DNA of 64,000 nucleotides from Streptomyces asiaticus (lineage in GTDB: Bacteria; Actinomycetota; Actinomycetes; Streptomycetales; Streptomycetaceae): the NCBI RefSeq assembly GCF_018138715.1, contig NZ_JAGSHX010000001.1, positions 434,001 through 498,000 on the forward strand, read 5' to 3'. Below are positions 8,040-16,586 of the stretch, one piece after another (the stretch's first letter is position 1; the number at the start of each line of letters is the position of its first letter). The position numbers and the translations under genes are program-made. A model generated the notes under the pieces. It was not told the DNA's origin. It saw only the letters and a list, made by a program, of their open reading frames with translations, and made no database searches.

Positions 8040-8161
8040 GGTGTCCGACGGATCTTGCCGCCTGCGGCGGGCTGCTCCCCTCCCTGCCCCTGCCACGCGG
8101 CGGAGCCGCATAGCGTCAGGTGTCGGGAAGGGGCGGGGAGGGGGAAGATCCGCCGGACACC
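8040..8161. repeat. 122-bp MITE-like element with terminal inverted repeats
   Basis: The first 17 bases (8040-8056, GGTGTCCGACGGATCTT) match the reverse complement of the last 17 (8145-8161) with one mismatch. Inside them, CCCCTCCCTGCCCCT pairs with AGGGGCGGGGAGGGG, again with one mismatch. The element carries no coding sequence. It resembles the G/C-rich intergenic palindromes scattered through Streptomyces genomes. No target-site duplication is obvious because the left end abuts the MarR stop codon. Confidence 0.6.
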
Positions 8162-8185
8162 CGGTAGCGCGCTCCGCGTGGTCAC

Positions 8186-8224
8186 GGGTGTTCCGGGCGG
8201 CGGTTCTCACCGCCCGGAACACCC
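8186..8224. terminator. Perfect 15-bp inverted repeat, probable terminator between convergent genes
   Basis: GGGTGTTCCGGGCGG (8186-8200) and its exact reverse complement (8210-8224) enclose a nine-base loop. There is no T-tract, as usual in Streptomyces. It lies between the rightward MarR gene and the leftward alcohol dehydrogenase operon and could end transcription from both sides. Confidence 0.6.
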
Positions 8225-8225
8225 A

Positions 8226-8345
8226 CGACACCGGAGTGGCCGCGGACTTCCCGAGGGCCTCGGCGATCTCTCCGTACGGCAGGTCGAAGACCTCGCGCAG
8301 TACGAACACCGCCCGCTCGGCCGACCCTGCGCCCGGATCGTCAGG
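8226..8345 (-). pseudogene. Relic of an ECF sigma factor (SigJ-like), region 4 fragment
   Basis: Reading leftward, the peptide AERAVFVLREVFDLPYGEIA, followed by EALGKSAAT, is an excellent match to the start of sigma region 4 in SigJ-type ECF sigma factors. The match stops at the right arm of the hairpin at 8186-8224, where the normal continuation of the recognition helix is missing. No region 2 or SnoaL-like tail is present. Only about 40 codons survive, without a plausible start, so this is debris from a lost gene. Confidence 0.6.
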
Positions 8346-8401
8346 GGCACGATCCAGGCGCGCGCGGTCAGTACGGGCCGCTGATCAGTACGCGGTGGCG
8401 A

Positions 8402-9571
8402 TCAGTATGTGGTGGTGAGGATGTTCAGGACCTGCGTCTCATCAGGCGACAGCGGATTGTTCTTCGTCACCGCGTCCGCCACCGCCCCGGCGGCGATGGA
8501 GGGCAGCATGGCGCGGTCGGCGCCGAGCGTCCTCAGGGGGCGCTTCACCTCGACGGCGCCCGCGATCTCGCGCACCCCGTCGATGGCGGCCCGTGCCCAG
8601 TCCCCGTCGGCGGGCGGGGTGAGGCGCATGGCCCGTGCCACCTGTTCATAGGCGCCCTGTGCGGCGGGAGCGTTGAACTCCATCACCTCCTCGAGAACGG
8701 CGGCGAGGGCGATGCCGTGCGGCGTGCCGGTGTGCGCGGTCAGCACATGGCCGATGCCGTGGACGAGCCCGAGCCCGGAGAGGGTGAGTGCCTGGCCCGC
8801 GAGATGCGCTCCCAGCATCAGTTCGGCGCGGGCGTCGAGGTCCGAGCCGTTCCGGTACGCGGCGGGCAGGGCGCGGCTGACCATGGCCACGGCCTGTGTG
8901 GCATAGGCGGTGGAGACCGGGTTCGCGCCACGCGAGGCGAGCGACTCGATGCCGTGCACGAGGGCGTCGATACCGGTGGCGGCGGTGGCGGGCGCGGGCA
9001 GGCCCAGGGTGAGCTCCGGGTCGAGCAGCGCGACGCGCGGCTTCACCGAAGGGTGGCCGATGTACACCTTGCGGCAGGCGGCGGTGGACTCGATGACCCC
9101 GAAGCCGTTGGTCTCGGCGCCGGTGCCGGAGGTGGTGGGGATCGCGACGAGCGGTAGCCCGTCGCCCGCCTCCCAGAGGTCGTCGGCGTCGGCGGCCGCG
9201 GCGTTCGGGTTGCCGACCAGCAGGGCGATGCCCTTCGCCGCGTCGAGTACCGAGCCACCGCCGAGGGCGACGACGGCGGCGGTGCCGAACGTACGGGCCC
9301 GTGCGGCACCCGCGTCGACGTTGGCGGTGGACGGGTTGGGCGCCACTTCGTCGTAGACGGCGTACTCCAGCCCGGCGGCTTCGAGGGCCTTGAGGACCGG
9401 CTCGAGGACGCCCGCGGCGCGCAGGCCGCGGTCGGTGACGACGAAGGCGCGATCGTGGCCGGTTGCCGCGATCAGGGCGGGGAGCCGGCCGATGCGGCCG
9501 GGGCCGAATTCGATGCGGCAGGTGGGGTCGATGCTCAGCGGTGTGGGTCCGCCGGGCCCGGAAGAGGTCAT
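8402..9571 (-). CDS. Iron-containing alcohol dehydrogenase
   Basis: 389 residues of the Fe-ADH family (group III). The cofactor motif GGGSVLDAAKGIA is near residue 100, followed by IPTTSGTGAETNGF. The metal ligands are the Asp and His of GIDALVHGIE, the His of GLVHGIGH and the His of TPHGIAL. Members reduce aldehydes, or maleylacetate, with NAD(P)H. It is the last gene of the leftward operon that starts with the Fae-like gene. The operon context (dehydratase, aldehyde dehydrogenase, hydroxy-acid dehydrogenase) suggests oxidation or reduction of a C3-C5 hydroxy or semialdehyde acid. The start is ATG at 9571. Confidence 0.93.
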   Translation of the reverse strand: MTSSGPGGPTPLSIDPTCRIEFGPGRIGRLPALIAATGHDRAFVVTDRGLRAAGVLEPVLKALEAAGLEYAVYDEVAPNPSTANVDAGAARARTFGTAAVVALGGGSVLDAAKGIALLVGNPNAAAADADDLWEAGDGLPLVAIPTTSGTGAETNGFGVIESTAACRKVYIGHPSVKPRVALLDPELTLGLPAPATAATGIDALVHGIESLASRGANPVSTAYATQAVAMVSRALPAAYRNGSDLDARAELMLGAHLAGQALTLSGLGLVHGIGHVLTAHTGTPHGIALAAVLEEVMEFNAPAAQGAYEQVARAMRLTPPADGDWARAAIDGVREIAGAVEVKRPLRTLGADRAMLPSIAAGAVADAVTKNNPLSPDETQVLNILTTTY

Positions 9572-9617
9572 GGGTGCGGCTCCTGACGTCGTGGGGCGGG
9601 GTGGCGTTCGCTCGTCG

Positions 9618-10553
9618 TCAGACCACGACGGTGGCGTCCACCGGCGCGGTGGCCTGGAGGGCCAGCCGGAACTCCTGCCCGGCGAGGGCCTCGTAGAGGC
9701 GGACGGGGCTCATCTCGCCCGCGAGATCGCCGTGCTCGGTCCTGGAGCGGCGGAAGATCTGCTCGACCACCGCCGACAGTTCGGTGGGCACGCCCAGGTC
9801 GCGGCCGAGGTCGATGGCGAGGCCGAGGTCCTTGCAGGCGAGGACCATGGCGAAGGAGTCGTCGTAGTCGCCGTCGGTGAGGATGCGGATGAAGTCGTGC
9901 TCCAGGAAGTAGGACGCGGCGGAGCTCTTGAGCAGGGAATCACGCAGCAGACCGAGGTCGACGCCCGCCTTGGCGCCCATCGCGAACACCTCCGAGGTGG
10001 CCACGAGCTTGCTGAACCACAGCAGGTTGAGCAGCAGCTTGACCGTGTAACCGGCGCCGAGCGGGCCGACGTGCAGGATGCGCTGCGGGTCGCCCATCGC
10101 CTCCAGCGCGGGCAGCGCGGCCCGGAAGTCGTCCTCGGCACCGCCGACGAAGATTTGCAGGGTGCCGGAGTCGGCGCCGTGCGACATCCCGCAGACGGGC
10201 GCGTCGAGCCGGCGCACCTTCCGGGCGTCCAGCACCTCGGCGGCGATCCGCTCGGCGGCCGCCGGGGTCGAGGTCGACATGTCGATCCACAGGGCCCCCG
10301 GCGCCAGGGCCGCGGCGGCGCCACCGCGAAGCAGCACGTCCTCGACGACACGCGGGGTCGGCAGACTGGTGATCAGGAGTTCCACGCCGTCCGCGCACGC
10401 GGCGGGCGTGTCGGCCCATCCGGCGCCGAGCGCGAGATGCTCCGCGGCGGACTCGGGGCGGATGTCGTGCACGGTGACCTGGTGACCCGCCTGGATCAGG
10501 TGGCGGGCCATGTGGCGGCCCATGTTGCCCAGGCCGATGAATGCGATCCTCAT
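9618..10553 (-). CDS. 3-hydroxyisobutyrate dehydrogenase family oxidoreductase
   Basis: 311 residues beginning with the Rossmann motif IGLGNMGRHMARHL, then the family signature DAPVCGMSHGADSGTLQIFVGG and the catalytic lysine in GAGYTVKLLLNLLW. The family (3-hydroxyisobutyrate, tartronate semialdehyde and related beta-hydroxy acid dehydrogenases) interconverts beta-hydroxy acids and semialdehydes with NAD(P). It is 46 bp downstream of the iron alcohol dehydrogenase start and about 76 bp downstream of the aldehyde dehydrogenase stop, in the same operon. The precise substrate cannot be read from the sequence. Confidence 0.93.
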   Translation of the reverse strand: MRIAFIGLGNMGRHMARHLIQAGHQVTVHDIRPESAAEHLALGAGWADTPAACADGVELLITSLPTPRVVEDVLLRGGAAAALAPGALWIDMSTSTPAAAERIAAEVLDARKVRRLDAPVCGMSHGADSGTLQIFVGGAEDDFRAALPALEAMGDPQRILHVGPLGAGYTVKLLLNLLWFSKLVATSEVFAMGAKAGVDLGLLRDSLLKSSAASYFLEHDFIRILTDGDYDDSFAMVLACKDLGLAIDLGRDLGVPTELSAVVEQIFRRSRTEHGDLAGEMSPVRLYEALAGQEFRLALQATAPVDATVVV

Positions 10554-10629
10554 CGTTGTCCTCGCTGTGGTGAGAAGAGAAAGTAAGGGGAGACGGGCGT
10601 GGTGGGGGTGGCCGTGAACCGGGCCCGGT

Positions 10630-12150
10630 TCAGGCCAGGTTGACCCAGGTGGTCTTCAGCGCGGTGTACGCGTCCAGCGCGTGCAGGGACTTGTCACGGC
10701 CCGCGCCGGTGGCCTTGAAGCCGCCGAACGGGGTGATGACATCGCTGGCGTCGAAGGTGTTGATCCAGACCGTCCCGGCCCGCAGCCGCTTGGCGGCGCG
10801 GTGGGCGACGGCCACGTCACGGGTCCAGACGGAGGCGACGAGCCCGTAGTCGCTCTCGTTGGCCAGCCGGATCCCCTCGTCGGCGTCGCCGTCGTAGGAC
10901 ACGATGGCCAGGACCGGGCCGAAGATCTCCCGCTGGGCGACGGCGGAGGTGTTCACCACTCCGTCCAGGACGGTCGGTTCGACATAGCTGCCGCCCGACT
11001 CGGTGAGGGTGCGCCCACCGCCGAACACCACGGTCGCCCCGTCCGCCACGCCACGCTCGATATGGCCGAGGACCGAGGCCAGCTGGTTCTCGTCGACCAG
11101 GGGGCCCATGACGCTGGCCGGGTCGAGCGGGTCGCCCATCCGGAAGGTGTCCTCGGTGATGCGGCGCACGGCGTCCAGGAGCCGGTCCTTGACGGAGGCG
11201 TGGACCACGACGCGGGAACCGGCGTTGCAGGTCTGCCCGGCGTTGTAGAAGATGCCCCATGCCACGGCCGACGCGGCGGCCTCGATATCGGCGTCCGCCA
11301 GCACGAGCTGGGGCGACTTGCCACCCGCCTCGACGGCCACCTGCTTGCCGTTGGACTCGCCCGCGTACACCTGGAAGAGCCGGGCCACCTCCACCGAGCC
11401 GGTGAAGGCGATCTTGTCGACCTCCGGGTGGCGGCCCAGCGCCTGTCCGGCGACCTCGCCACGTCCGGGGACGACGTTGAACACCCCGTCCGGCAGCCCC
11501 GCCTCGGTGGCGAGGGCGGCCAGCCGCAGGGCGGCCAGGGACGTCTGCTCGGCGGGCTTGAGCACGACGCTGTTGCCGGTGGCCAGGGCCGGGCCCAGCT
11601 TCCAACTGGCGATGAGCAGTGCGTAGTTCCACGGGATGACCGCGCCGACGACACCCAGGGGCTCCCGGGTGATCAGGGCGAGCGCGTCCCCGGGGGTCGG
11701 CGCCACCTCGGCGTAGGTCTTGTCGATGGCCTCGGCGTACCAGGCGATGGTCTCGGCGGCCTTGTCCACGTCGATCCGCACGGACTCGGTGATGGGCTTG
11801 CCCATCTCCAGGGTGTCGAGGAGGGCCAGCTCCGCCGCGTGTCCCCGGATCAGGTCGGCCCAGCGCAGCAGGACGCGCTTGCGCTCCTTGGGCGGGAGGT
11901 CACGCCAGCGTCCGTCCTCGAAGGCGGCGCGCGCGGCGCGTACGGCACGGTCCACGTCCTCGGCGCCGGCCGCCTGCACCTTGGCGAGCACCGCGCCGTC
12001 GCGCGGCGAGTGGCTGGTGAAGGTGTCGCCGGAGAGCGCGTCGGTGAAGTGGCCGTCGATGAACGGCCTCGTCTCGAAGGTCAGTTGGTCGGCCGCGGCC
12101 AGCCACTGGTCGTGCGTGCGGGAGAGCAGGGTGTCGATGCCGTGCGTCAT
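10630..12150 (-). CDS. Aldehyde dehydrogenase (NAD(P)-dependent)
   Basis: 506 residues with all class features: VIPWNYALLIASWKLGPALA, the catalytic glutamate in VEAGGKSPQLV, the cysteine in NAGQTCNAGSR, and the C-terminal FGGFKATGAGRDKS. It is closest in style to the gamma-glutamyl-gamma-aminobutyraldehyde / betaine aldehyde branch. The ATG at 12150 overlaps the stop of the upstream dehydratase gene (ATGA), so the two are translationally coupled. In the operon it probably oxidises an aldehyde acid formed after dehydration. Confidence 0.94.
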   Translation of the reverse strand: MTHGIDTLLSRTHDQWLAAADQLTFETRPFIDGHFTDALSGDTFTSHSPRDGAVLAKVQAAGAEDVDRAVRAARAAFEDGRWRDLPPKERKRVLLRWADLIRGHAAELALLDTLEMGKPITESVRIDVDKAAETIAWYAEAIDKTYAEVAPTPGDALALITREPLGVVGAVIPWNYALLIASWKLGPALATGNSVVLKPAEQTSLAALRLAALATEAGLPDGVFNVVPGRGEVAGQALGRHPEVDKIAFTGSVEVARLFQVYAGESNGKQVAVEAGGKSPQLVLADADIEAAASAVAWGIFYNAGQTCNAGSRVVVHASVKDRLLDAVRRITEDTFRMGDPLDPASVMGPLVDENQLASVLGHIERGVADGATVVFGGGRTLTESGGSYVEPTVLDGVVNTSAVAQREIFGPVLAIVSYDGDADEGIRLANESDYGLVASVWTRDVAVAHRAAKRLRAGTVWINTFDASDVITPFGGFKATGAGRDKSLHALDAYTALKTTWVNLA

Positions 12151-13259
12151 GTGATCCTCCACCGGTCGATCGCGTCTTCGTCCAGCTCGATGCCGAGGCC
12201 CGGCCTCGCGGGCACCTCGAGGTCGCCGTCGCCGCCCACCCGCACCGGGTCGGCGAGCATGAAGTCCCGGCGCTCGGGGGTCCACCCGGGCGGGTCGTAG
12301 GGGAACTCGAAGTACGGGCCGCCGCCGACTCCCGCCGCCACGTGCAGATTGGCGAGCACACCGATGCCGTTGGTCCAGCTGTGCGGGGTGAAGTGGCGGT
12401 GCTTGAGCTGTGCCAGTTCCGCCAGGGTGCGGGCGCGGTGCATGCCGATCGCGAGCACCACGTCCATCTGGTAGATGTCGAGGGCGTCCTCTTCGAGGTA
12501 GCGCAGCAGCTCGGTGGGGGAGTGGTGCATCTCGCCCGCGGCGATCCGCACCCCCGGGTTCTCGGCCCGCAGGCGCTTGAAGCCCGCCACGTCGCAGTAG
12601 GGCAGCGGCTCCTCGACCCAGAACACATCGAGTTCGGCCAGCCGCGCGATGGTCTTGCGGGTCCGGGCGAGGTCGGTGGCGCCCGCGGTGTCGCCCGCCA
12701 TGCGCCACGACTGGTTCAGATCCACCATGATCTCGAAGTCCGCGCCCAGCTCCTCGCGCACCGCGCGGACCGCGGCGATCCCCTCGTCCACCCGGTTGCG
12801 GTCGATGCGGATCTTCATCGCGCGGAAGCCCGCCTCGCGGACCTTCAGCGCGGTGGCCACGCGCTCCTCGGGCGACTTGAGCTCACCGCAGGAGGCGTAG
12901 GCGGGCAGCTTCTTGGCCGCGTTGCCGAACAGCTCCGCCACCGGGCGGCCGTGGACCTTGCCGATGATGTCCCACAGCGCCGCCTCCAGCGGCCAGTAGT
13001 GGGCGCCGTGGAAGTTCGCGGTCTCGATGGCCTTGACATGCCGGGTGATGTCGAGCGGGTCCTCGCCGACGAAGAGGTGCTTGTAGGTGTCGAAACCGTC
13101 CATCAGGTCACCGGAGCCGATGCCGGTGATCCCCTCGTCGGTGTGGACGCGGACGATCGTGGCGTCGAAGTGGCGCCGCGGCTCGGGGTCCCAGGCGGCC
13201 CGGAACGGCGGGTCCAGCTCCAGCCGCAGCCGGTCCAGGGTGATGTCCGTGATCTTCAT
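12147..13259 (-). CDS. Enolase-superfamily acid-sugar dehydratase (mandelate racemase/muconate lactonizing group)
   Basis: 370 residues. The N-terminal capping domain begins MKITDITLDRLRL. The barrel carries AMKIRID (lysine base motif), metal ligands at the ends of strands in MVDLNQSW, WVEEPLPY and AAGEMHHS, and a catalytic HSW near residue 300. These are the residues of MR-type acid-sugar dehydratases, which remove water from aldonic or aldaric acids to give 2-keto-3-deoxy acids. Its start overlaps the stop of the Fae-like gene (ATGA) and its stop overlaps the aldehyde dehydrogenase start, so three genes are translated in a chain. Substrate unknown. Confidence 0.92.
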   Translation of the reverse strand: MKITDITLDRLRLELDPPFRAAWDPEPRRHFDATIVRVHTDEGITGIGSGDLMDGFDTYKHLFVGEDPLDITRHVKAIETANFHGAHYWPLEAALWDIIGKVHGRPVAELFGNAAKKLPAYASCGELKSPEERVATALKVREAGFRAMKIRIDRNRVDEGIAAVRAVREELGADFEIMVDLNQSWRMAGDTAGATDLARTRKTIARLAELDVFWVEEPLPYCDVAGFKRLRAENPGVRIAAGEMHHSPTELLRYLEEDALDIYQMDVVLAIGMHRARTLAELAQLKHRHFTPHSWTNGIGVLANLHVAAGVGGGPYFEFPYDPPGWTPERRDFMLADPVRVGGDGDLEVPARPGLGIELDEDAIDRWRIT

Positions 13260-13795
13260 CGGGCGAGCGCCTCGGAGGTGGGGGCGTAGAACGGGTTGGC
13301 CGGGCCTTCCTCGGCGGTCGCGAGGACATCGGCCACGGTCGGGGTGGCGTTCACCGCGGCCCGCACCGCGCCGTACGCGGCGGAGCGCTGGTTGCGGAAG
13401 GACACATCCAGGTCGTCGACCGCCGGGTTCACCCAGATCGCGGCGATGATCAGCAAGTCGTCGGCCTCCTCGGCGGGCAGCAGACCGTCCCGGACCGCGT
13501 CCGTGACGCCCTGCGCCAGACCGGCCTGGGCGGAGCCCCACGTGGCGCGCTGGTGCAGCTCACCGTCGGCGGCGGCCTTCGTCACGAACAGCGTCAGCGG
13601 CTTCACCGGGACGGAGGGCCGCACGATCGTCAGGAACGGGACGTGTCCGGCGCTGGGCGTGGCCAGCGCCGTGGCCCAGGCCGTCTCGACGGGTCCGCCC
13701 TTGCGTCCGATCACGACGTTCGTGTGCGCGGCGTTGGCACCCTCCCCGACGAAGGACTCGCCGATCAGGGCGGTCGGGGCAAAAGGCGATGGCAT
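13256..13795 (-). CDS. Formaldehyde-activating-enzyme (Fae) family protein
   Basis: 179 residues that match Fae throughout: GESFVGEGANAAHTNVVIGRKGGPVETAW, ATPSAGHVPFLTIVRP, KPLTLFVTKAA, GSAQAGLAQGVTDAV and a final IIAAIWVNPAVDD...N motif. The catalytic histidine of the AHxx motif is kept, but the usual Asp or Asn neighbours are changed (AHTNV). Fae condenses formaldehyde with tetrahydromethanopterin in methylotrophs and archaea. No methanopterin genes are visible here and the gene leads a sugar-acid-type operon. It may instead be a hydro-lyase or condense an aldehyde intermediate. AGGAG precedes the ATG by five bases. Divergent from the IclR regulator. Confidence 0.88.
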   Translation of the reverse strand: MPSPFAPTALIGESFVGEGANAAHTNVVIGRKGGPVETAWATALATPSAGHVPFLTIVRPSVPVKPLTLFVTKAAADGELHQRATWGSAQAGLAQGVTDAVRDGLLPAEEADDLLIIAAIWVNPAVDDLDVSFRNQRSAAYGAVRAAVNATPTVADVLATAEEGPANPFYAPTSEALAR

Positions 13796-13839
13796 GGGAT
13801 CTCCTGGATCTCCGGGAGCGGGGAATCGGCGGACCGACG

Positions 13840-13870
13840 GGATGAACCTCGCATTCACCGCAGTTCATCC
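13840..13870. promoter_or_regulatory. Inverted-repeat operator between the Fae operon and IclR
   Basis: GGATGAAC (13840-13847) and GTTCATCC (13863-13870) form an 8-bp dyad with a 15-base centre, flanked by GGACC on the left and GGTCC on the right. It sits about 50 bp upstream of the Fae start and about 130 bp from the IclR start. It is the best candidate for the IclR-family operator. A second dyad, GCGGCG-N10-CGCCGC, lies at 13879-13900. Confidence 0.5.
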
Positions 13871-13996
13871 GGTCCGATGCGGCGAATCTAGAACCGCCGC
13901 CACCCCCTCGCAAGGCACCGGCTGGAATCGAAATGCCGGTTGCTCTCCCGACAACCCGGCGGCTGACCTGGGGGTTCCCAGAGGCGCACCCTTAGG

Positions 13997-14878
13997 ATGG
14001 CGCGCGTGACCAACCTGCCCCCTCGCGGCACCGACAGCCCCGAGGACCCCGCCGATCCGCACGGCGCGGGCCCCCGACCCGACTCCACCGGCCCCGGAGA
14101 CACCACCGCCCCGCGCGGCCACGGGCTGCGCCGTGACATCGACCTGCTGGAGGCGCTCGCCTCCGACGAGGCCCAGAACGCCGGCGGACTCGGCGTGGTG
14201 CGCCTGGCGCAGCTGGTGGGCCGGGAGAAGACGCAGGTCTCGCGGGCCCTCAAGGCCCTGGCCGCGGCGGGGATCGTGGAGCGGGACCCGGACACCCTGG
14301 AGTACCGGCTGGGCTGGCGGCTCTTCTCGCTGGTCGCGCGGACCTCGCAGAACCGGCTGGTGCGCATGGCCGAGCCGGTGATGCACGCGCTGTCGGCGGA
14401 CGTGGAGGAGACCAGCCATCTGTGTGTCCTGAGCGACCGCGAGGTGCTCACCCTGCTCTCGGTCTCCGGACACTCCTTCCGCGTCCACGGCTGGGAGGGG
14501 CGCGGAGTGCCCGCGTGGCAGACCTCGGCCGGGCGTGTGCTGCTGGCCGATGCCACACCCGATGAGCTGTACGTCCGCTTCGGCACCACCTCGACGCCGC
14601 CGATTCCCGAGCTGTGGGCGCTGATCCAGCAGGCGTCGCGCCAGGGGTACGCGAGGGTCAGCGAGGAGTTCGAGGCCGGTCTGGTCGGAGTCTCGGCGCC
14701 CGTGCGCGACTTCCGGGGACGGGTCGTGGCGGCGATCAACATCTCGGCGCCCAAGTCCCGGCTCGGCGACCGCCTGGACCAGGCGGGCCGCACCACCGCC
14801 AAGGCGGCCGCACGCGTCTCCGCGCTGCTGGGCTGGGAGCCGCGGCACACCCCGTTCCCCCGGGCACGGCTCACCTGA
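13997..14878 (+). CDS. IclR-family transcriptional regulator
   Basis: About 290 residues. After a 45-residue proline-rich N-terminus, a winged helix (LEALASDEAQNAGGLGVVRL...KTQVSRALKALAAAGIVERD) is followed by an effector domain with the family patterns GRVLLAD and VSAPVRDFRGRVVAAINISAP. IclR proteins bind small acids or aromatics through this C-terminal domain. It is divergent from the five-gene Fae operon and upstream of a second aldehyde dehydrogenase and MFS permease, so it probably controls both sides. ATG at 13997 has little leader; GTG at 14006 is an alternative with AGGA upstream. Confidence 0.9.
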   Translation: MARVTNLPPRGTDSPEDPADPHGAGPRPDSTGPGDTTAPRGHGLRRDIDLLEALASDEAQNAGGLGVVRLAQLVGREKTQVSRALKALAAAGIVERDPDTLEYRLGWRLFSLVARTSQNRLVRMAEPVMHALSADVEETSHLCVLSDREVLTLLSVSGHSFRVHGWEGRGVPAWQTSAGRVLLADATPDELYVRFGTTSTPPIPELWALIQQASRQGYARVSEEFEAGLVGVSAPVRDFRGRVVAAINISAPKSRLGDRLDQAGRTTAKAAARVSALLGWEPRHTPFPRARLT

Positions 14879-15053
14879 GGACGTCCGGGCCGGGTGGCCG
14901 CCCCGCCCGTCCCCTCCCCTTCGTGTGCGGTGAGTTGCCCTGACAGCAACCACCATTGCGATCCGAGAAGTGGCCTTGTCGGCCGTATGACGCGCTCGTA
15001 AATTCACCGCGAACCGGACCAGCCCTCGTTCGGAACGGAGAAAAGAGCAGCTC

Positions 15054-16532
15054 ATGAACCTCCCCGGCATAGAAACCCTCGTCAAGGCGCCGTTCGCCGA
15101 AGGCGATGTGTTCATCGCCGGCCGCTGGTGCGCGGCCGAGGACGGACGGACGTTTCCCGTGCATGACCCGGCCACCGCGGAGCCGATCCGCGAGGTGTCC
15201 GCGGCGGGTCCGGGCGACGCCGTGGCGGCGGTCGACGCGGCCCAGGAGGCCGCCGCCGGATGGCGGGCGACGCCACCGCGCCGTCGCTCGGAGGTGCTGC
15301 ACACCGCCTTCGCCCTGATGCGCGAACACACCGACACCCTCGCCCGCCTGATCGTCCTGGAAAACGGCAAGGCGTACCGGGACGCGGTGGCCGAGGTCGG
15401 TTACGCGGCGGAGTTCTTCCGCTGGTTCGCCGAGGAGGCGGTGCGGATCGGCTCCTCGTTCGGCGACGCACCCGGTGGCGGCTTCCGGCACGTCGTACGC
15501 AGGCACCCGGTGGGCGTCACCGCCTTCGTCACCCCGTGGAACTTCCCGGCCGCGATGGCCACCCGGAAGATCGCCCCGGCGCTCGCCGCCGGCTGCCCGG
15601 TGCTCCTCAAACCGGCCCCCGACACCCCGCTCACCGCCCTCGCGATCGCCGCCCTGCTGAGCGAGGCGGGCCTGCCCGACGGGCTGCTGAACGTGCTGCC
15701 CACCGACCGCGCACCCGAGGTGGTCTCGGTCTGGCTCCGCGACGAGCGGGTCCGCAAGTTCTCCTTCACCGGCTCCACCGCCACCGGCCGGAAACTCCTG
15801 GCGCAGGCGGCGGCGAACGTCGTCAACGTGACCATGGAACTGGGCGGCAACGCCCCCTTCATCGTCTGCGAGGACGCCGACGTCGACGCCGCGGTGCGCG
15901 GTGCGATGGACGCCAAGATGCGGGGCGGTGGCGAGGTCTGCATCGCCGCCAACCGGTTCTACGTCCATCAGTCCGTGGCCGCCGAGTTCACCGAGAAGTT
16001 CGCGGCGGCCATGACCGCGGTACGCGCCGGAGCGGGACTGGAGGAGGGCGTCACCCTCGGCCCCATGATCAACCGGACCGCCGTGGAGTCCATCCGGTCC
16101 CTGGTCGACGACGCGGTCGGGCGTGGCGCGAAGGTCGCCGCGCGGGGCGGCGTGCCCGAGGGCCCCGGCTGCTACCACCCGGCGACCGTCCTGGTGGACG
16201 TCCCCGACGACGCCCGGATCATGAACGAGGAGGTCTTCGGGCCGGTCGCGCCCCTCGCCACCTTCGCCGACGAGGACGAGCTGGTGGCCCGCGCCAACGC
16301 GACGGTGCACGGTCTCGCCTCGTACATCTACTCGCGCGACGTGGCCCGGGCCCTGCGCATCTCCGAACGTCTGGAGAGCGGCATGGTCGGCCTCAACCGT
16401 GGCCTGCTCTCCGACCCGGCAGCGCCCTTCGGCGGCGTCAAGCAGTCGGGTCTGGGCCGGGAGGGCGGCCGCGAGGGCATCGAGGCGTTCCTGGAGACGC
16501 AGTACATCGCCCTCGACTGGCCGACCGGCTGA
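15054..16532 (+). CDS. Aldehyde dehydrogenase, succinate-semialdehyde dehydrogenase-like
   Basis: 492 residues with FVTPWNFPAAMATRKIAPALA, FTGSTATGRKLLA, catalytic glutamate in MELGGNAPFIV, cysteine in GGEVCIAAN and the C-terminal GGVKQSGLGREGG. This pattern matches the GabD / NAD(P) succinate-semialdehyde dehydrogenase branch, which also includes glutarate and 2-ketoglutarate semialdehyde enzymes. It is preceded by 175 bp without a gene after the IclR regulator and followed 54 bp later by the MFS transporter, with which it probably forms a transcript. In the locus it likely gives the final semialdehyde oxidation. Confidence 0.93.
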   Translation: MNLPGIETLVKAPFAEGDVFIAGRWCAAEDGRTFPVHDPATAEPIREVSAAGPGDAVAAVDAAQEAAAGWRATPPRRRSEVLHTAFALMREHTDTLARLIVLENGKAYRDAVAEVGYAAEFFRWFAEEAVRIGSSFGDAPGGGFRHVVRRHPVGVTAFVTPWNFPAAMATRKIAPALAAGCPVLLKPAPDTPLTALAIAALLSEAGLPDGLLNVLPTDRAPEVVSVWLRDERVRKFSFTGSTATGRKLLAQAAANVVNVTMELGGNAPFIVCEDADVDAAVRGAMDAKMRGGGEVCIAANRFYVHQSVAAEFTEKFAAAMTAVRAGAGLEEGVTLGPMINRTAVESIRSLVDDAVGRGAKVAARGGVPEGPGCYHPATVLVDVPDDARIMNEEVFGPVAPLATFADEDELVARANATVHGLASYIYSRDVARALRISERLESGMVGLNRGLLSDPAAPFGGVKQSGLGREGGREGIEAFLETQYIALDWPTG

Positions 16533-16586
16533 CTTCCCCTCCCCGCCACCGCTTCCCCTCTCCCCGCCCCCAGTAAGGACCCGCGC

